A DNA stretch of 18,561 bases from an uncultured Clostridia bacterium (GTDB lineage: Bacteria > Bacillota_A > Clostridia > TANB77 > CAG-508), in assembly GCA_947628465.1 (NCBI GenBank), contig CANQZZ010000019.1, positions 1 to 18,561 of the forward strand. The letters are read 5' to 3'. Every line of letters starts with the position of its first letter. Positions within the stretch are counted from its first letter, which is position 1. Below are positions 1-8,044 of the stretch, in pieces. The position numbers and the translations under genes were made by a program. The notes under the pieces were generated by a model. It did no database searches. It was given only the letters and a program-made list of their open reading frames with translations, and was not told the DNA's origin.

Positions 1-2201
1 CTTGTTATAAATACTTTTTCTTCCTTATCTGGACAGAACTCATTTGCGAGTAAATTAGTTTCTTTACATATTTCTACTTTTACATGAGTTTCACACTCTT
101 TTGTTGGAACAGTTCCTTTTATAAAATATTCAGTATAAGTTCTATCTCCTCTTTGGTCATGTTTACAATCTTCTGTTGCTAAAAGTCCTGAATCTCTACA
201 TATTGTTGCTGTAACTACATTATCAGGTTTGCTTTCAGAAAATCTTTTATTTGCAAGTCCACTATGTGCTTGTTTCATAATAGATGCCCATATTTGTGCA
301 GCAGGACTTATTCCCCATCCACTAACTGTTCTACTATTATCATATCCGAACCATGTTGCTGCTGTATAATATGGTGTAAATCCACAAAGCCATCTATCGT
401 AATCGTTATCTGTTGTACCAGTTTTTGCTGCAACACTCATTCCAGACATTGCACAAACTGTAGCTGTTCCTGATTTTACTGGTTGTGTTAAAATTTCTTT
501 AACAACATAAGATGCTGCTTTAGACATAACTGTTCTAGTCTCTTGTTTTGGTTCTAATATTGTGTTTCCATCACCATCTACTACTTTTGTATAGAAGGTT
601 GGTGTAATATATACACCATCATTTGCTATAGCTCCATATGCAGCTGCCATCTCTAATGGAGTTGCTCCGTGAGTTAATCCTCCTATAGCTATACCTATAT
701 TTCTATCTAATTCTTCATCTAAATGCTTAAATCCTAATGATTTTAAGAATTCAAATGATTTATCTACTCCTACTGTTTGGATTCCTTTAAGCATTGGTAT
801 GTTTTGCGAACTTTCAATTGCGTATCTTATTGTTAGTAAACCTTTAAAATAGTTATAATTCTTATATGATTTATATGGCACATCATCATATACTGAACCT
901 GCTGTAATTACACCATCATTTATTCCTGGCGCAACAACTGCTAGTGGTTTCATTGAAGAACCTGTTTGTTTTACTGCTTGAGTACCTCTATTAAAGCCAA
1001 GTGAATCAGTTTTTTCTCTAAGTCCACCCATAACTCCTAAAACATATCCAGTTTTATGGTCTAATAATACCATACCTGCTTGTGATTTTTCTCCATCTCT
1101 TGTATTCATATATTTTTCTTTTTGTGCTTCTTCATCTATTATTTTTTGAATGTTAGAGTCTTGTGTTGTGTAGATTTTAAATCCTCCACCATATAAGTAT
1201 AACTGTGCTGCTTCTCTTGTTAAATTTTTTTCTTCCATTAATTGATCAATTATTTGTAATATTGCTGCATCAGTATGATATGAATATACATTTTGATCGA
1301 TTGTTCCTTTTTTGAAAGGTAATCCTTCATTTACTTTTGCAATTGCTTTCTCATAATCTTCATCAGAATTTATATTTCCTAATTCTTTCATTTTATCTAA
1401 AACTGTTTTGGTTCTATTCTTTATTTTCTCTAAATTTTCAGTATTATCCTCTACGAAAGGATCATAGCTATTTGGTGTATTATTAATACCAGCTAAAAAC
1501 GCACTTTCTGCTAAGTCTAAGTCTTTAGCACTCTTTGAAAAATAAAAATTAGATGCTACTTCTACACCAAATATATCAGTATGTCCACCCATATATATTA
1601 AATTTAAATACAATTCTAATATTTGGTCTTTTGATAATTCTTTTTCTATGTAATATGCCCTTGCTATTTCCTTAATTTTTCTTTGCCAAGTTCTATCCTT
1701 TTCATCTGTGGTATTCTTTATTACTTGTTGAGTTATTGTACTTCCTCCATAACTTGCAGACCCTATACCAATTTTACTTAAAGCATATTTTATTGTTGCT
1801 CCTATAGTTCTTTTTAAGTCTACACCAATATGGTCATAAAATCTTTCATCCTCTATTGAAACGAATGCTTTTGGCAAGTATTCTGACATTTCAGATATTT
1901 TAATAGGTTTTCTATTTTCATCTCCACTAAGCTCAGCAATTACATTTCCATCTTTATCAAGCATAATTGAATTTTCATATTTAAGAGCTAAATCTGCTAC
2001 ATCTAATCTTGCATCCCTCATTATTCCATATATAATTCCAAATGCAACTCCTAAAGCAATTAGTATAACTAATAATATACCTATTAGAATTGCTCTTTTC
2101 TTTTTTGGATTCATTTTCTTTTTATTTGTTTTCTTACTAGATTTTTTGGAATCAATATTATATTTTTTTGTTTTATCTAAATTTTTCTTTTTATTAGCCA
2201 T
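1..2201 (-). CDS. Class A penicillin-binding protein (PBP1-type), 3' end outside window
   Basis: This bifunctional peptidoglycan glycosyltransferase/DD-transpeptidase polymerises and cross-links the cell wall at the outer membrane face. I read 733 codons without a stop before the window edge. A lysine-rich cytoplasmic N-terminus (1-36) is followed by one membrane helix (about 37-60). The glycosyltransferase domain has EDERF (117-121, catalytic Glu) and GGSTITQQ (152-159). The transpeptidase domain has SSMK (415-418, nucleophile Ser415), SQN (465-467) and KTGT (593-596). A cysteine-containing C-terminal segment follows and continues off the window. The start ATG has AGGAGG nine bases upstream; an ATG-TAA pair lies between the two and is ignored. 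The gene has no in-frame CGG codon and needs no frameshift. dprA lies upstream on the same strand, 66 bases away. Confidence 0.95.
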   Translation of the reverse strand, partial: MANKKKNLDKTKKYNIDSKKSSKKTNKKKMNPKKKRAILIGILLVILIALGVAFGIIYGIMRDARLDVADLALKYENSIMLDKDGNVIAELSGDENRKPIKISEMSEYLPKAFVSIEDERFYDHIGVDLKRTIGATIKYALSKIGIGSASYGGSTITQQVIKNTTDEKDRTWQRKIKEIARAYYIEKELSKDQILELYLNLIYMGGHTDIFGVEVASNFYFSKSAKDLDLAESAFLAGINNTPNSYDPFVEDNTENLEKIKNRTKTVLDKMKELGNINSDEDYEKAIAKVNEGLPFKKGTIDQNVYSYHTDAAILQIIDQLMEEKNLTREAAQLYLYGGGFKIYTTQDSNIQKIIDEEAQKEKYMNTRDGEKSQAGMVLLDHKTGYVLGVMGGLREKTDSLGFNRGTQAVKQTGSSMKPLAVVAPGINDGVITAGSVYDDVPYKSYKNYNYFKGLLTIRYAIESSQNIPMLKGIQTVGVDKSFEFLKSLGFKHLDEELDRNIGIAIGGLTHGATPLEMAAAYGAIANDGVYITPTFYTKVVDGDGNTILEPKQETRTVMSKAASYVVKEILTQPVKSGTATVCAMSGMSVAAKTGTTDNDYDRWLCGFTPYYTAATWFGYDNSRTVSGWGISPAAQIWASIMKQAHSGLANKRFSESKPDNVVTATICRDSGLLATEDCKHDQRGDRTYTEYFIKGTVPTKECETHVKVEICKETNLLANEFCPDKEEKVFIT

Positions 2202-2267
2202 TTTACATGACCTCCTATTTAAAATATATATTATTATATTATATATCATTTCAAAATTCAAATCTTA

Positions 2268-3131
2268 TTAAAAATCTTCTAAAATATCTTGCATATTTGT
2301 TACAATTTTAGCACCTTGTTTTATTAAATCATTTGTACCAAATGCATTTTTATTATCTATATTTCCTGGAATAGCATATACGTTTTTGCCTTGTTCTAGT
2401 GCAAAGTCTACTGTTATTAATGTGCCACTTTTTTCTTTTGCTTCTACTACAATTACACCGTTTGAAAGTCCACTTATTATTCTATTTCTTCTTGGAAAGT
2501 TTTTCGCAATTGGTTTTGTTCCAATTATATATTCTGAAATAACTAATCCTTTTTTGTTTATTATTTCATTAAATAACCCTTCATTTTCTTTAGGATATAC
2601 CATATCAAGTCCTGAGCCGACAACTGCTATAGTTTTTCCATTTGCCATTATGCTTCCTTTATGTGCAAATGAATCTATTCCTCTTGCTAGTCCACTTATT
2701 ACATTAATATTATTTACTGATAAGTTATATGCCAATTTTCTTGCTATATTTTCGCCATATTTTGTACACTCTCTTGCTCCTACAATTGCTATTGATTTTT
2801 CATTTAAAATATTTTTATTTCCTTTAATATATAGCACAATTGGCGAATCATAAATAACTTTTAACTTGTCCGGATATTCTTTGTCATTTATTGTTACTAT
2901 ATCTATATTGTTTTTAGTCATATATTTTATATATTTATCAATATTTTGCCTATACATATTGCTTATTATTTCTTCTGCATGCTTTTCTTTTATTCCATCT
3001 TCTATTAATTCTTCTTTTGTTTTGTTCCATAAAACTTTAGGATTTACATATTTTTTTACTAAGTCATTTTTTACTTTAGGATTTAAGTTTTCTATTCTTG
3101 AGAGCCAAATCCAGTATTCAATATCTTCCAT
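2268..3131 (-). CDS. dprA: DNA processing protein DprA/Smf
   Basis: DprA binds incoming single-stranded DNA in transformation and loads RecA. The 287-residue protein has an N-terminal helical region and a Rossmann-like DprA core: GARECTKYG (about 117-125), SGLARGIDS, VVGSGLDMVYP, FPRRNRIISGL, VVEAKEKSGTL and AIPGNI. It ends soon after the core (IVTNMQDILEDF), so it probably lacks the C-terminal winged-helix domain some homologues carry. The start ATG has GGAGG about ten bases upstream. No other competence gene is visible here; in many Clostridia dprA is kept without proven natural transformation. The identification is firm from the core motifs; the role in this organism is inferred. Confidence 0.95.
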   Translation of the reverse strand: MEDIEYWIWLSRIENLNPKVKNDLVKKYVNPKVLWNKTKEELIEDGIKEKHAEEIISNMYRQNIDKYIKYMTKNNIDIVTINDKEYPDKLKVIYDSPIVLYIKGNKNILNEKSIAIVGARECTKYGENIARKLAYNLSVNNINVISGLARGIDSFAHKGSIMANGKTIAVVGSGLDMVYPKENEGLFNEIINKKGLVISEYIIGTKPIAKNFPRRNRIISGLSNGVIVVEAKEKSGTLITVDFALEQGKNVYAIPGNIDNKNAFGTNDLIKQGAKIVTNMQDILEDF

Positions 3132-3202
3132 AAACGATATTCCTCCTTTAAATTTGTACCCCCAACAAAATTTACTAAATTAATTTTGCATTTTAAATAT
3201 TT

Positions 3203-4045
3203 TTACTTTGTTTTTGCTGCTTTTACTATATTATTCATAAGCATTGCAATAGTCATTGGTCCTACTCCTCCTGGAACAGGTGTAATATATGATGCTATTT
3301 TTGAAACTTCATCATAGTCTACATCTCCGCAAATTTTTCCGTCTTGTCCCCTATTTATACCAACGTCTACAACTATTGCGCCTTCTTTTACCATATCTTT
3401 TGTTATGAATTTTGGTTTTCCTATAGCTACTACTAAAATATCAGCTTTTTTTGTTACTTGGTCTAATTTTATAGTTTTTGAATGACAAATTGTTACTGTT
3501 GCATTTTTGTTTAATAAACATTGCATCATCGGTTTTCCAACAATATTACTTCTTCCTACAATAACTGCATCTTTACCTTCAATATCTATTCCATATTCTT
3601 CTAATATTTTAATTATTCCATAAGGTGTACAAGATATAAATGTATCTTGCCCTAAGCAAAGTTTTCCTACATTACAAGGATTAAATCCATCAACATCTTT
3701 TTTTGGATCTATAGTTCTAAATGCTAAATTTATATCTAATCCTTTTGGAATTGGACTTTGAAGAAGTATTCCATTAACGCTGTCGTCTTGATTCAATTTA
3801 TTGATTAAATCTAATAACTCATCCATTGTTGTATTTTCATCTAACAGATATTCTTCATATTCTATTCCAACTTCTTGGCAGGCAATACTTTTATTTCTTA
3901 CATATATTTTAGAACTAGGGTCGTTTCCAACCATAATTACTGCAAGTTTTGGGTAAATACCTTTACTTTTTAATTCTTCTACTTCTTTTTTTAAATTATC
4001 TTTCACTTTTTGTGAAACTGCTTTTCCATCTAAAATTTCAGACAT
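3203..4045 (-). CDS. folD: Bifunctional methylenetetrahydrofolate dehydrogenase / methenyltetrahydrofolate cyclohydrolase
   Basis: FolD interconverts 5,10-methylene-THF and 10-formyl-THF in the cytosol, supplying formyl groups for purines and for the initiator fMet-tRNA made by Fmt, which is also encoded here. The family signatures are clear: YVRNKSIACQEVGI (substrate and catalytic Lys region), LLQSPIPKGLD, DVDGFNPCNVGKL, the NADP-binding VIVGRSNIVGKP, VDVGINR and the C-terminal PVPGGVGPMTIAML. I chose the ATG at 4045 because AAGGAG lies nine bases upstream; an in-frame TTG three codons earlier sits inside that spacer. The product is 280 residues, normal for FolD. A sigma-A-like promoter lies just upstream and the sigK terminator separates it from sigK, so it probably starts its own transcript. 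Confidence 0.96.
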   Translation of the reverse strand: MSEILDGKAVSQKVKDNLKKEVEELKSKGIYPKLAVIMVGNDPSSKIYVRNKSIACQEVGIEYEEYLLDENTTMDELLDLINKLNQDDSVNGILLQSPIPKGLDINLAFRTIDPKKDVDGFNPCNVGKLCLGQDTFISCTPYGIIKILEEYGIDIEGKDAVIVGRSNIVGKPMMQCLLNKNATVTICHSKTIKLDQVTKKADILVVAIGKPKFITKDMVKEGAIVVDVGINRGQDGKICGDVDYDEVSKIASYITPVPGGVGPMTIAMLMNNIVKAAKTK

Positions 4046-4077
4046 AATATACAACTCCTTAAAATTTTACTATTTTT

Positions 4078-4106
4078 ATTCTATATTAAATAGCAAAATT
4101 TTACAA
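4078..4106 (-). promoter_or_regulatory. Putative sigma-A promoter of folD
   Basis: Read on the minus strand, TTGTAA (4106-4101) is followed by a 17-base spacer and TAGAAT (4083-4078), about 33 bases before the folD ATG. Spacing is ideal and each hexamer matches consensus at four or more positions, but the surroundings are AT-rich, so chance similarity is possible. Confidence 0.45.
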
Positions 4107-4143
4107 TATTTTATAGAAATATTTATGTAATTTTTTAATTTTT

Positions 4144-4174
4144 AAAAAAATTAATAGAGCTAGTGTTAGCTCTA
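4144..4174 (-). terminator. Rho-independent terminator of sigK
   Basis: On the minus strand the hairpin TAGAGCTA-ACAC-TAGCTCTA (4174-4155) is followed by TTAATTTTTTT. The stem has eight perfect pairs and a four-base loop, and its 5' arm begins in the stop codon of the +1 frame of sigK. That overlap supports the idea that the +1 frame ending here is the true end of the gene. Confidence 0.8.
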
Positions 4175-4877
4175 TAATTCGTGACTTAATTTACTATTTA
4201 ATTTACCTATTGCCTTTTTCTCAATTCTTGATACATAGCTCCTTGATATTCCCATCATTTGTGCAATTTGATTTTGTGTTTTTGGCTTATTGCCTCCGAA
4301 GGCCAAATCTTAATTCAATAATTGTTTTTTCTCTTCCTTTTAATATATCTTTCATCCTATCATACATTTTTTTAGTTTTTATTTTTAAATCAATTTCATC
4401 TTCGATATTTTTTTCATCATTTTCTAATATATCAATTAATGAAATTTCATTATCATCTTTATCTTTTCCAATTGGCTCATTTAGGTAAACTTCTGCTCCT
4501 AATTTCTTAATGCTTCTTAAATGCATTAAGATCTCGTTTTCTATACACCTTGAAGCATAAGTTGCAAGACGTACTCCCTTATTTGTATTGAATGTATTTA
4601 TACCTTTTATTAATCCAATAGTTCCTATTGATATTAAATCATCATTATCTACATTTGGAATATTATATTTTTTACAAATATGCGCTACTAATCTTAAATT
4701 TCTTTCTATTAATATATTTCTTGCATCTTCATCCCCATTCATATATTTTTCTAAATATTCATTTTCTTCTTCCTGTGATAATGGCTCTGGAAATAGGGGA
4801 TTATTTGATATGTACCCAAAAACAAAAATAGCAGTTTTTAAAAAAGCTAAAAACCCAGATAAATATATAAGTGGCAT
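4172..4877 (-). CDS. sigK: Pro-sigma-K, mother-cell sporulation sigma factor, in two frames joined at a CGGA site
   Basis: Sigma-K directs late mother-cell transcription during sporulation (coat and cortex genes). The product opens with a hydrophobic pro-sequence (MPLIYLSGFLAFLKTAIFVF) typical of pro-sigma-K, then region 2 (NLRLVAHICKKY, DLISIGTIGLIKGI, ATYASRCIENEILMHLR). Frame 0 stops after 196 codons at ...RFGLRRQ-stop, before the -35-binding helix-turn-helix. The next frame continues GGNKPKTQ, then GISRSYVSRIEKKA, which is sigma-K region 4.2, to a stop at 4172. Skipping one C at 4298 gives FGL-GGNKPKTQ and 234 residues, the normal length. The start ATG has GGAGGTG eight bases upstream, and a CATATAAT-like -10 lies at 4906-4913. 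In B. subtilis and C. difficile sigK is interrupted by the skin element; no such insertion is seen here. A pseudogene is possible but unlikely given the intact reading on both sides. Confidence 0.9.
4295..4298 (-). other. CGGA +1 recoding site in sigK
   Basis: The minus-strand reading is GGC CTT CGG AGG CAA TAA in frame 0. Skipping C, or reading CGGA as one codon, gives GGC CTT (CGGA) GGC AAT AAG, i.e. Leu-Gly-Gly-Asn-Lys. The CGG is codon 194 and frame 0 ends two codons later. Only here, a four-base-pair stem GCCU/AGGC with loop UCGG can form across the site. The other four sites lack it. Confidence 0.85.
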
Positions 4878-5026
4878 ATATGCACCTCCATTTTCTTCAT
4901 AACAAATTATATGTTCTAAGAAAATAAAAGTGCCTGACCCTATAAAATTTGGCTTATCTATTTTTATATTATCAATTTTAAAATTTTTTCATACTATATA
5001 TAAATTATATTTTTTTGGAGGTTTTT

Positions 5027-5998
5027 ATGTATAAAGTTGTTCTTGAAGATGCTGCGTGTGAAGTAGCAAAGCAGTCTTCTAAACCACCTTTAATTTTTCA
5101 ATTGCCAGTAAATCAAGCAAGGAAAGTGTTAGAAGATGCGCAAAGCTCGCCAATAAATATGTATCCTGCAAATGTATACTTAAATTGTATTGATACTCAC
5201 TGTCATGGAAAAATTAATGTGCACATTGTTGTTCCATCATATTTTTCAGAAAGTAGAAGTGTAATTTTCTATATTCATGGTGCTGGATGGGTTTTAGGAA
5301 GTTTTCATACACATGAAAAATTAGCAAGAGAACTTGCTTATAGAACAAATTCTGTAGTTATATTTCCAGAATATACTCGTTCACCTGAAGCTAGATTCCC
5401 TGTTGCAATTGAAGAGTGCTATTCTATATTAAATCAAATTCCAAAGATACTTGAATATAACAATATAGTTGGAGATATTAATACATTAACTGTTGCTGGT
5501 GATAGTGTTGGTGGAAACATGGCAATAGCAATGGCTTTAATATCAAAGTTTAAAAATGGTCCTAAAATTCATAAGGAGCTTCTTTATTATCCAGTTACAA
5601 ATGATAATTTCAATACTGATTCATATATGCAATTTGCATGTGGATATTATTTATATCGTAATGGAATGAAATGGTTTTGGAATAAATATGAGCCTAATGC
5701 TAGAAAAAGAAAATCTATTCTTGCAACTCCTTTAAATGCAAGCATAGAACAGCTAAAATGTATGCCAGATACAATTGTTTTAAATGGTGAGGCAGATGTT
5801 TTAAGGGATGAAGGTCAAGCTTACGCTAATAAATTAAGAAGAGCAGGAAATGATGTAACATCTCTTAGATTTCAAGGAATGATTCATGATTTTGTAATGT
5901 TAAATAGTCTAGATAAAACGAATGCTTGTAGAGCAGCAATGGATTCGTCAACTGAATGGATTAATAGAAAAAATGAATTATATTACTCTAATCTATAA
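5027..5998 (+). CDS. Alpha/beta hydrolase of the hormone-sensitive lipase (HSL/type IV) esterase family
   Basis: This is a probable cytosolic carboxylesterase or lipase of 323 residues; the substrate is unknown. HGAGW (84-88) is the HSL oxyanion-hole motif (normally HGGGW). GDSVGG (158-163) carries the nucleophile Ser160. GEADVLRDEG supplies the acid, Asp257, and IHDF supplies His287, so the catalytic triad is complete. YTRSPEARFPVAIEE is the usual family segment between oxyanion hole and nucleophile. I chose the ATG at 5027 because GGAGG lies five bases upstream; an in-frame TTG at 5015 overlaps that site and is not used. No signal peptide is apparent. It reads away from sigK and is followed 61 bases later by tspO, so the two may share a transcript. 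Confidence 0.88.
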   Translation: MYKVVLEDAACEVAKQSSKPPLIFQLPVNQARKVLEDAQSSPINMYPANVYLNCIDTHCHGKINVHIVVPSYFSESRSVIFYIHGAGWVLGSFHTHEKLARELAYRTNSVVIFPEYTRSPEARFPVAIEECYSILNQIPKILEYNNIVGDINTLTVAGDSVGGNMAIAMALISKFKNGPKIHKELLYYPVTNDNFNTDSYMQFACGYYLYRNGMKWFWNKYEPNARKRKSILATPLNASIEQLKCMPDTIVLNGEADVLRDEGQAYANKLRRAGNDVTSLRFQGMIHDFVMLNSLDKTNACRAAMDSSTEWINRKNELYYSNL

Positions 5999-6059
5999 TT
6001 CATTTGGGTATAATTTTTATTCTATAAAATATATTATACAAAAGGAGGATTCTATTTTT

Positions 6060-6515
6060 ATGAAAAATTTAGTTACATATATTAAATCAATACTTGTTCC
6101 TGTATTATTAGGAACAGCTGTTGGATTTATAATATCTGGCTCTATGAACTATTCTTCACTTATACAACCTAGCTTTGCTCCACCTGCAATTGTTTTTCCA
6201 ATTGTTTGGACTATACTTTATACCTTAATAGGTGTATCTTATGGAATACTTAAAAGTAATAATTTAACAAATGATAAAATAAATACAATTTACTACTGGC
6301 AATTATTTGTAAATTTACTTTGGACTGTTTTCTTTTTTGTTTTTGACTGGAAGTTATTTTCATTTATTTGGATTTTACTTCTAATTGTTTTAGTAATAAT
6401 GATGATAAAGGAATTTTATGCACAGAATAAAGTAGCAGGATTATTACAAATTCCATACTTGATTTGGCTTATATTTGCATCAATTTTAAATTTATCAATA
6501 TATATTCTAAATTAA
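6060..6515 (+). CDS. tspO: TspO/MBR family tryptophan-rich membrane protein
   Basis: TspO homologues are five-helix membrane proteins that bind porphyrins and other hydrophobic ligands; their exact role in bacteria is debated. The 151-residue product has the expected size and signatures: PSFAPPAIVFPIVWTILY with GVSYG, the Trp/Tyr-rich YYWQLFVNLLWTVFFF-DWK segment, a long helix LLLIVLVIMMI, and LIWLIFASILNLSIYILN at the end. About five hydrophobic helices are visible. The start ATG at 6060 has GGAGG some eleven bases upstream. The open frame extends further 5' into the hydrolase gene, but that part is unrelated. It lies downstream of the esterase, probably in the same operon. Confidence 0.92.
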   Translation: MKNLVTYIKSILVPVLLGTAVGFIISGSMNYSSLIQPSFAPPAIVFPIVWTILYTLIGVSYGILKSNNLTNDKINTIYYWQLFVNLLWTVFFFVFDWKLFSFIWILLLIVLVIMMIKEFYAQNKVAGLLQIPYLIWLIFASILNLSIYILN

Positions 6516-6516
6516 C

Positions 6517-6545
6517 AAAAAAAGATGCCCTAGAATAACTAGGGC
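6517..6545 (-). terminator. Rho-independent terminator, mainly for the minus strand
   Basis: The hairpin GCCCTAG / CTAGGGC (6527-6533 and 6539-6545) has seven perfect pairs and a five-base loop. On the minus strand it is followed by ATC then seven T (complement of 6517-6523), so it ends the 6555-6746 gene. On the plus strand, just after tspO, it has only a weak T-rich tail and may act in both directions. Confidence 0.75.
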
Positions 6546-6554
6546 AAATGAGTT

Positions 6555-6746
6555 TTAATCTTTGAAATGATAGAACGCTTGCGCCTCGTCCTCATTAAGA
6601 CAGTCAATCCAGAAATTATACGAATCCAAATCTTCATTGGTCGGATGTTCTGGATCATCAATCAGATTAGGCACAACCTCTTTTAGTACTTCAAAGACAT
6701 GTTCATATCGTTCTTCTAGGTACCGTAATTTTTCTGCCAATGTCAT
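6555..6746 (-). CDS. Small acidic protein of unknown function, foreign-looking codon use
   Basis: I do not recognise this 63-residue protein. It is acidic, predicted helical at the N-terminus (KLRYLEERYEHVFEVLKEVV), without membrane helix or signal peptide. It looks like a real gene: AAAGGGG lies nine bases before the ATG, a near-consensus promoter is upstream and a strong terminator downstream. Its composition differs from all neighbours, with GCG (twice), CCG, CTG, TCG, GAC and CGA codons that are rare around it. It holds the only in-frame CGG in the window that is not followed by A (codon 8, CGG-TAC). Here normal reading as Arg keeps the frame open, whereas a +1 shift would hit TAG two codons later. 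The composition suggests recent transfer, for example from a phage or plasmid. Confidence 0.65.
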   Translation of the reverse strand: MTLAEKLRYLEERYEHVFEVLKEVVPNLIDDPEHPTNEDLDSYNFWIDCLNEDEAQAFYHFKD

Positions 6747-6780
6747 TGAATAAAACCCCTTTCAAAATTTTTATGCATAT

Positions 6781-6809
6781 ATTATATCACAAATTAAGAT
6801 ATAAAACAA
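6781..6809 (-). promoter_or_regulatory. Promoter of the 63-residue ORF
   Basis: On the minus strand TTGTTT (6809-6804), a 17-base spacer and TATAAT (6786-6781) form a near-consensus sigma-A promoter. A TGA just before TATAAT gives an extended -10. It lies about 35 bases before the ATG at 6746. Confidence 0.65.
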
Positions 6810-6847
6810 TATTATTTTTTTATTGTGTCTTAATCTAAATTACTATT

Positions 6848-7852
6848 TCAAACTATATACAAAATTTTGCTGTTTGGAAGATATTTTTTCATTGTGCTTC
6901 TTAAAAATTCTTCTCCATCTTCTCTTATTTCTTTTTTATACATATATTTCCCTCTGCCTCTTCCTGTCATAATTTCTGGATTGAATAAATCTATGGCATT
7001 CGGAAAGGCTTCTCTGTTAATCATTTTATGAACATAGCTATATGTCATAAAAATTAATTCAAATACCGCTTCTTTTTTTACTTTTTCACTTAACTCTTCT
7101 GATAATTTTTTTATTAAATTCTCATATAGCTCTTTCCAATTATCTACTAATATTATTGGTGCTATTAATATTCCTACTTTATATCCCGCTTCTTTTAGCT
7201 TATTTATCGCTTTTATTCTATCATCTAACCTTGATGTTCCAAATTCCACTCTGTTTATTATTTCTTGCGGATTCATACTCATTCTTACAATTATTTTCCC
7301 GTTATGATTTAAATTTAATATTGGGTCTACCATATCAAATTTAGTCGGAAATGTTAGATATCCTTTTTTTGCTCTATTAAAATTTTCTATTGTCCATTCT
7401 AAATTGTTTGTAATTGTGTTTTCTAAAATTAAATCACTATTACTGCCTATTTCAAATGTTAAATCTTTATCACTTTCATTCGCAACTTTTATTATTTTAT
7501 CCAACATTTCTTCTCTATTTACAAAAAGCCTTAAATATGAGCATTTGTTATAATTACAAACAAGATAACAATACATACACATAGCTGTGCAACCTGATGA
7601 TGTATATGGTACTAAAAAATCTGACACTTTATGGTTTGGAACAAATTTATGCGTTTTTCTTATTCCTATTATTATATTTTGTTTCATATTTGCAAATTCT
7701 GAATTTTGCTTTTTTCTCATTTCTTCAATATTATTATGATTTTCTATCGGAATTAATGTAACTCCTTGTTTTTCATAAGTATCAAGCAGTCTCTTTCCTA
7801 ATTCATATTCTCTAGATTTAGGTTCATAATATATTGCTTTCGGTATAAACAT
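6848..7852 (-). CDS. splB: Spore photoproduct lyase (radical SAM DNA repair enzyme)
   Basis: This enzyme reverses the UV-induced 5-thyminyl-5,6-dihydrothymine lesion during spore germination by radical SAM chemistry. The 334-residue product is of normal length. Cys88, Cys92 and Cys95 (GCTAMCMYCYL) form the CxxxCxxC motif binding the 4Fe-4S cluster. It is followed by YNKCSYLRLFVNREEML, FEIGSNSDLILENTIT, VRMSMNPQEII, EFGTSRLDDRI and ELIFMTYSY, all placed as in the family. In the B. subtilis enzyme a cysteine near residue 141 donates hydrogen; the equivalent position here (Ser137 in EIGSNSD) seems to be serine, while extra cysteines occur at 99 and 104. GGAGG lies about eleven bases before the ATG. 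With sigK in the same window it supports a spore-forming host. Family confident, mechanistic remark tentative. Confidence 0.88.
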   Translation of the reverse strand: MFIPKAIYYEPKSREYELGKRLLDTYEKQGVTLIPIENHNNIEEMRKKQNSEFANMKQNIIIGIRKTHKFVPNHKVSDFLVPYTSSGCTAMCMYCYLVCNYNKCSYLRLFVNREEMLDKIIKVANESDKDLTFEIGSNSDLILENTITNNLEWTIENFNRAKKGYLTFPTKFDMVDPILNLNHNGKIIVRMSMNPQEIINRVEFGTSRLDDRIKAINKLKEAGYKVGILIAPIILVDNWKELYENLIKKLSEELSEKVKKEAVFELIFMTYSYVHKMINREAFPNAIDLFNPEIMTGRGRGKYMYKKEIREDGEEFLRSTMKKYLPNSKILYIV

Positions 7853-7990
7853 AAATTAAATACCTCCGTCTTTATATTTACATATATTACTTAGGTTTTC
7901 CTTAATTACAAAAATTATTATATTTTTTATATAATTGCATAAACTTTATTAAAGTATATTTTTAAATTAAAATGTAATATCTGCATAAAT

Positions 7991-8030
7991 TGGGACATTA
8001 TGTCCCAAAAAGAAACGTCCCCTTTGGGAC
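7991..8030. repeat. REP-like pair of short palindromes upstream of the DUF368 gene
   Basis: TGGGACA-TTA-TGTCCCA (7991-8007, seven pairs) is followed nine bases later by GTCCC-CTTT-GGGAC (8017-8030, five pairs). The words GGGACATT and GTCCC recur in both, and a third GGGACATT crosses 8026-8033, just before the ribosome binding site. The element is far more GC-rich than its surroundings. It resembles repetitive extragenic palindromes found near Y1 (RAYT-type) transposases, but no transposase is present here. It could also be an operator or mRNA structure controlling the DUF368 gene. Confidence 0.5.
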
Positions 8031-8044
8031 ATTTTGGAGGTGCT

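Noticed and set aside
264..473. Cys-rich plus-strand ORF of 69 residues
   Set aside because: It lies antisense within the transpeptidase domain of the PBP gene and has no ribosome binding site.
4295..4298. Classical P-site slippage like yeast Ty1 (CUU-AGG-C)
   Set aside because: The sigK site CUU-CGG looks similar, but the codons before the other four sites (TCA, AGA, AGT, ATG) would not re-pair well after a +1 slip.
4288..4305. Hairpin or internal GGAGG as the general frameshift stimulator, as in prfB
   Set aside because: It occurs only at the sigK site. The other four sites shift without it, so it cannot be the common signal.
7853..7990. Sigma-G promoter for splB
   Set aside because: splB is under sigma-G in B. 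subtilis, but I found no convincing match in this AT-rich gap.
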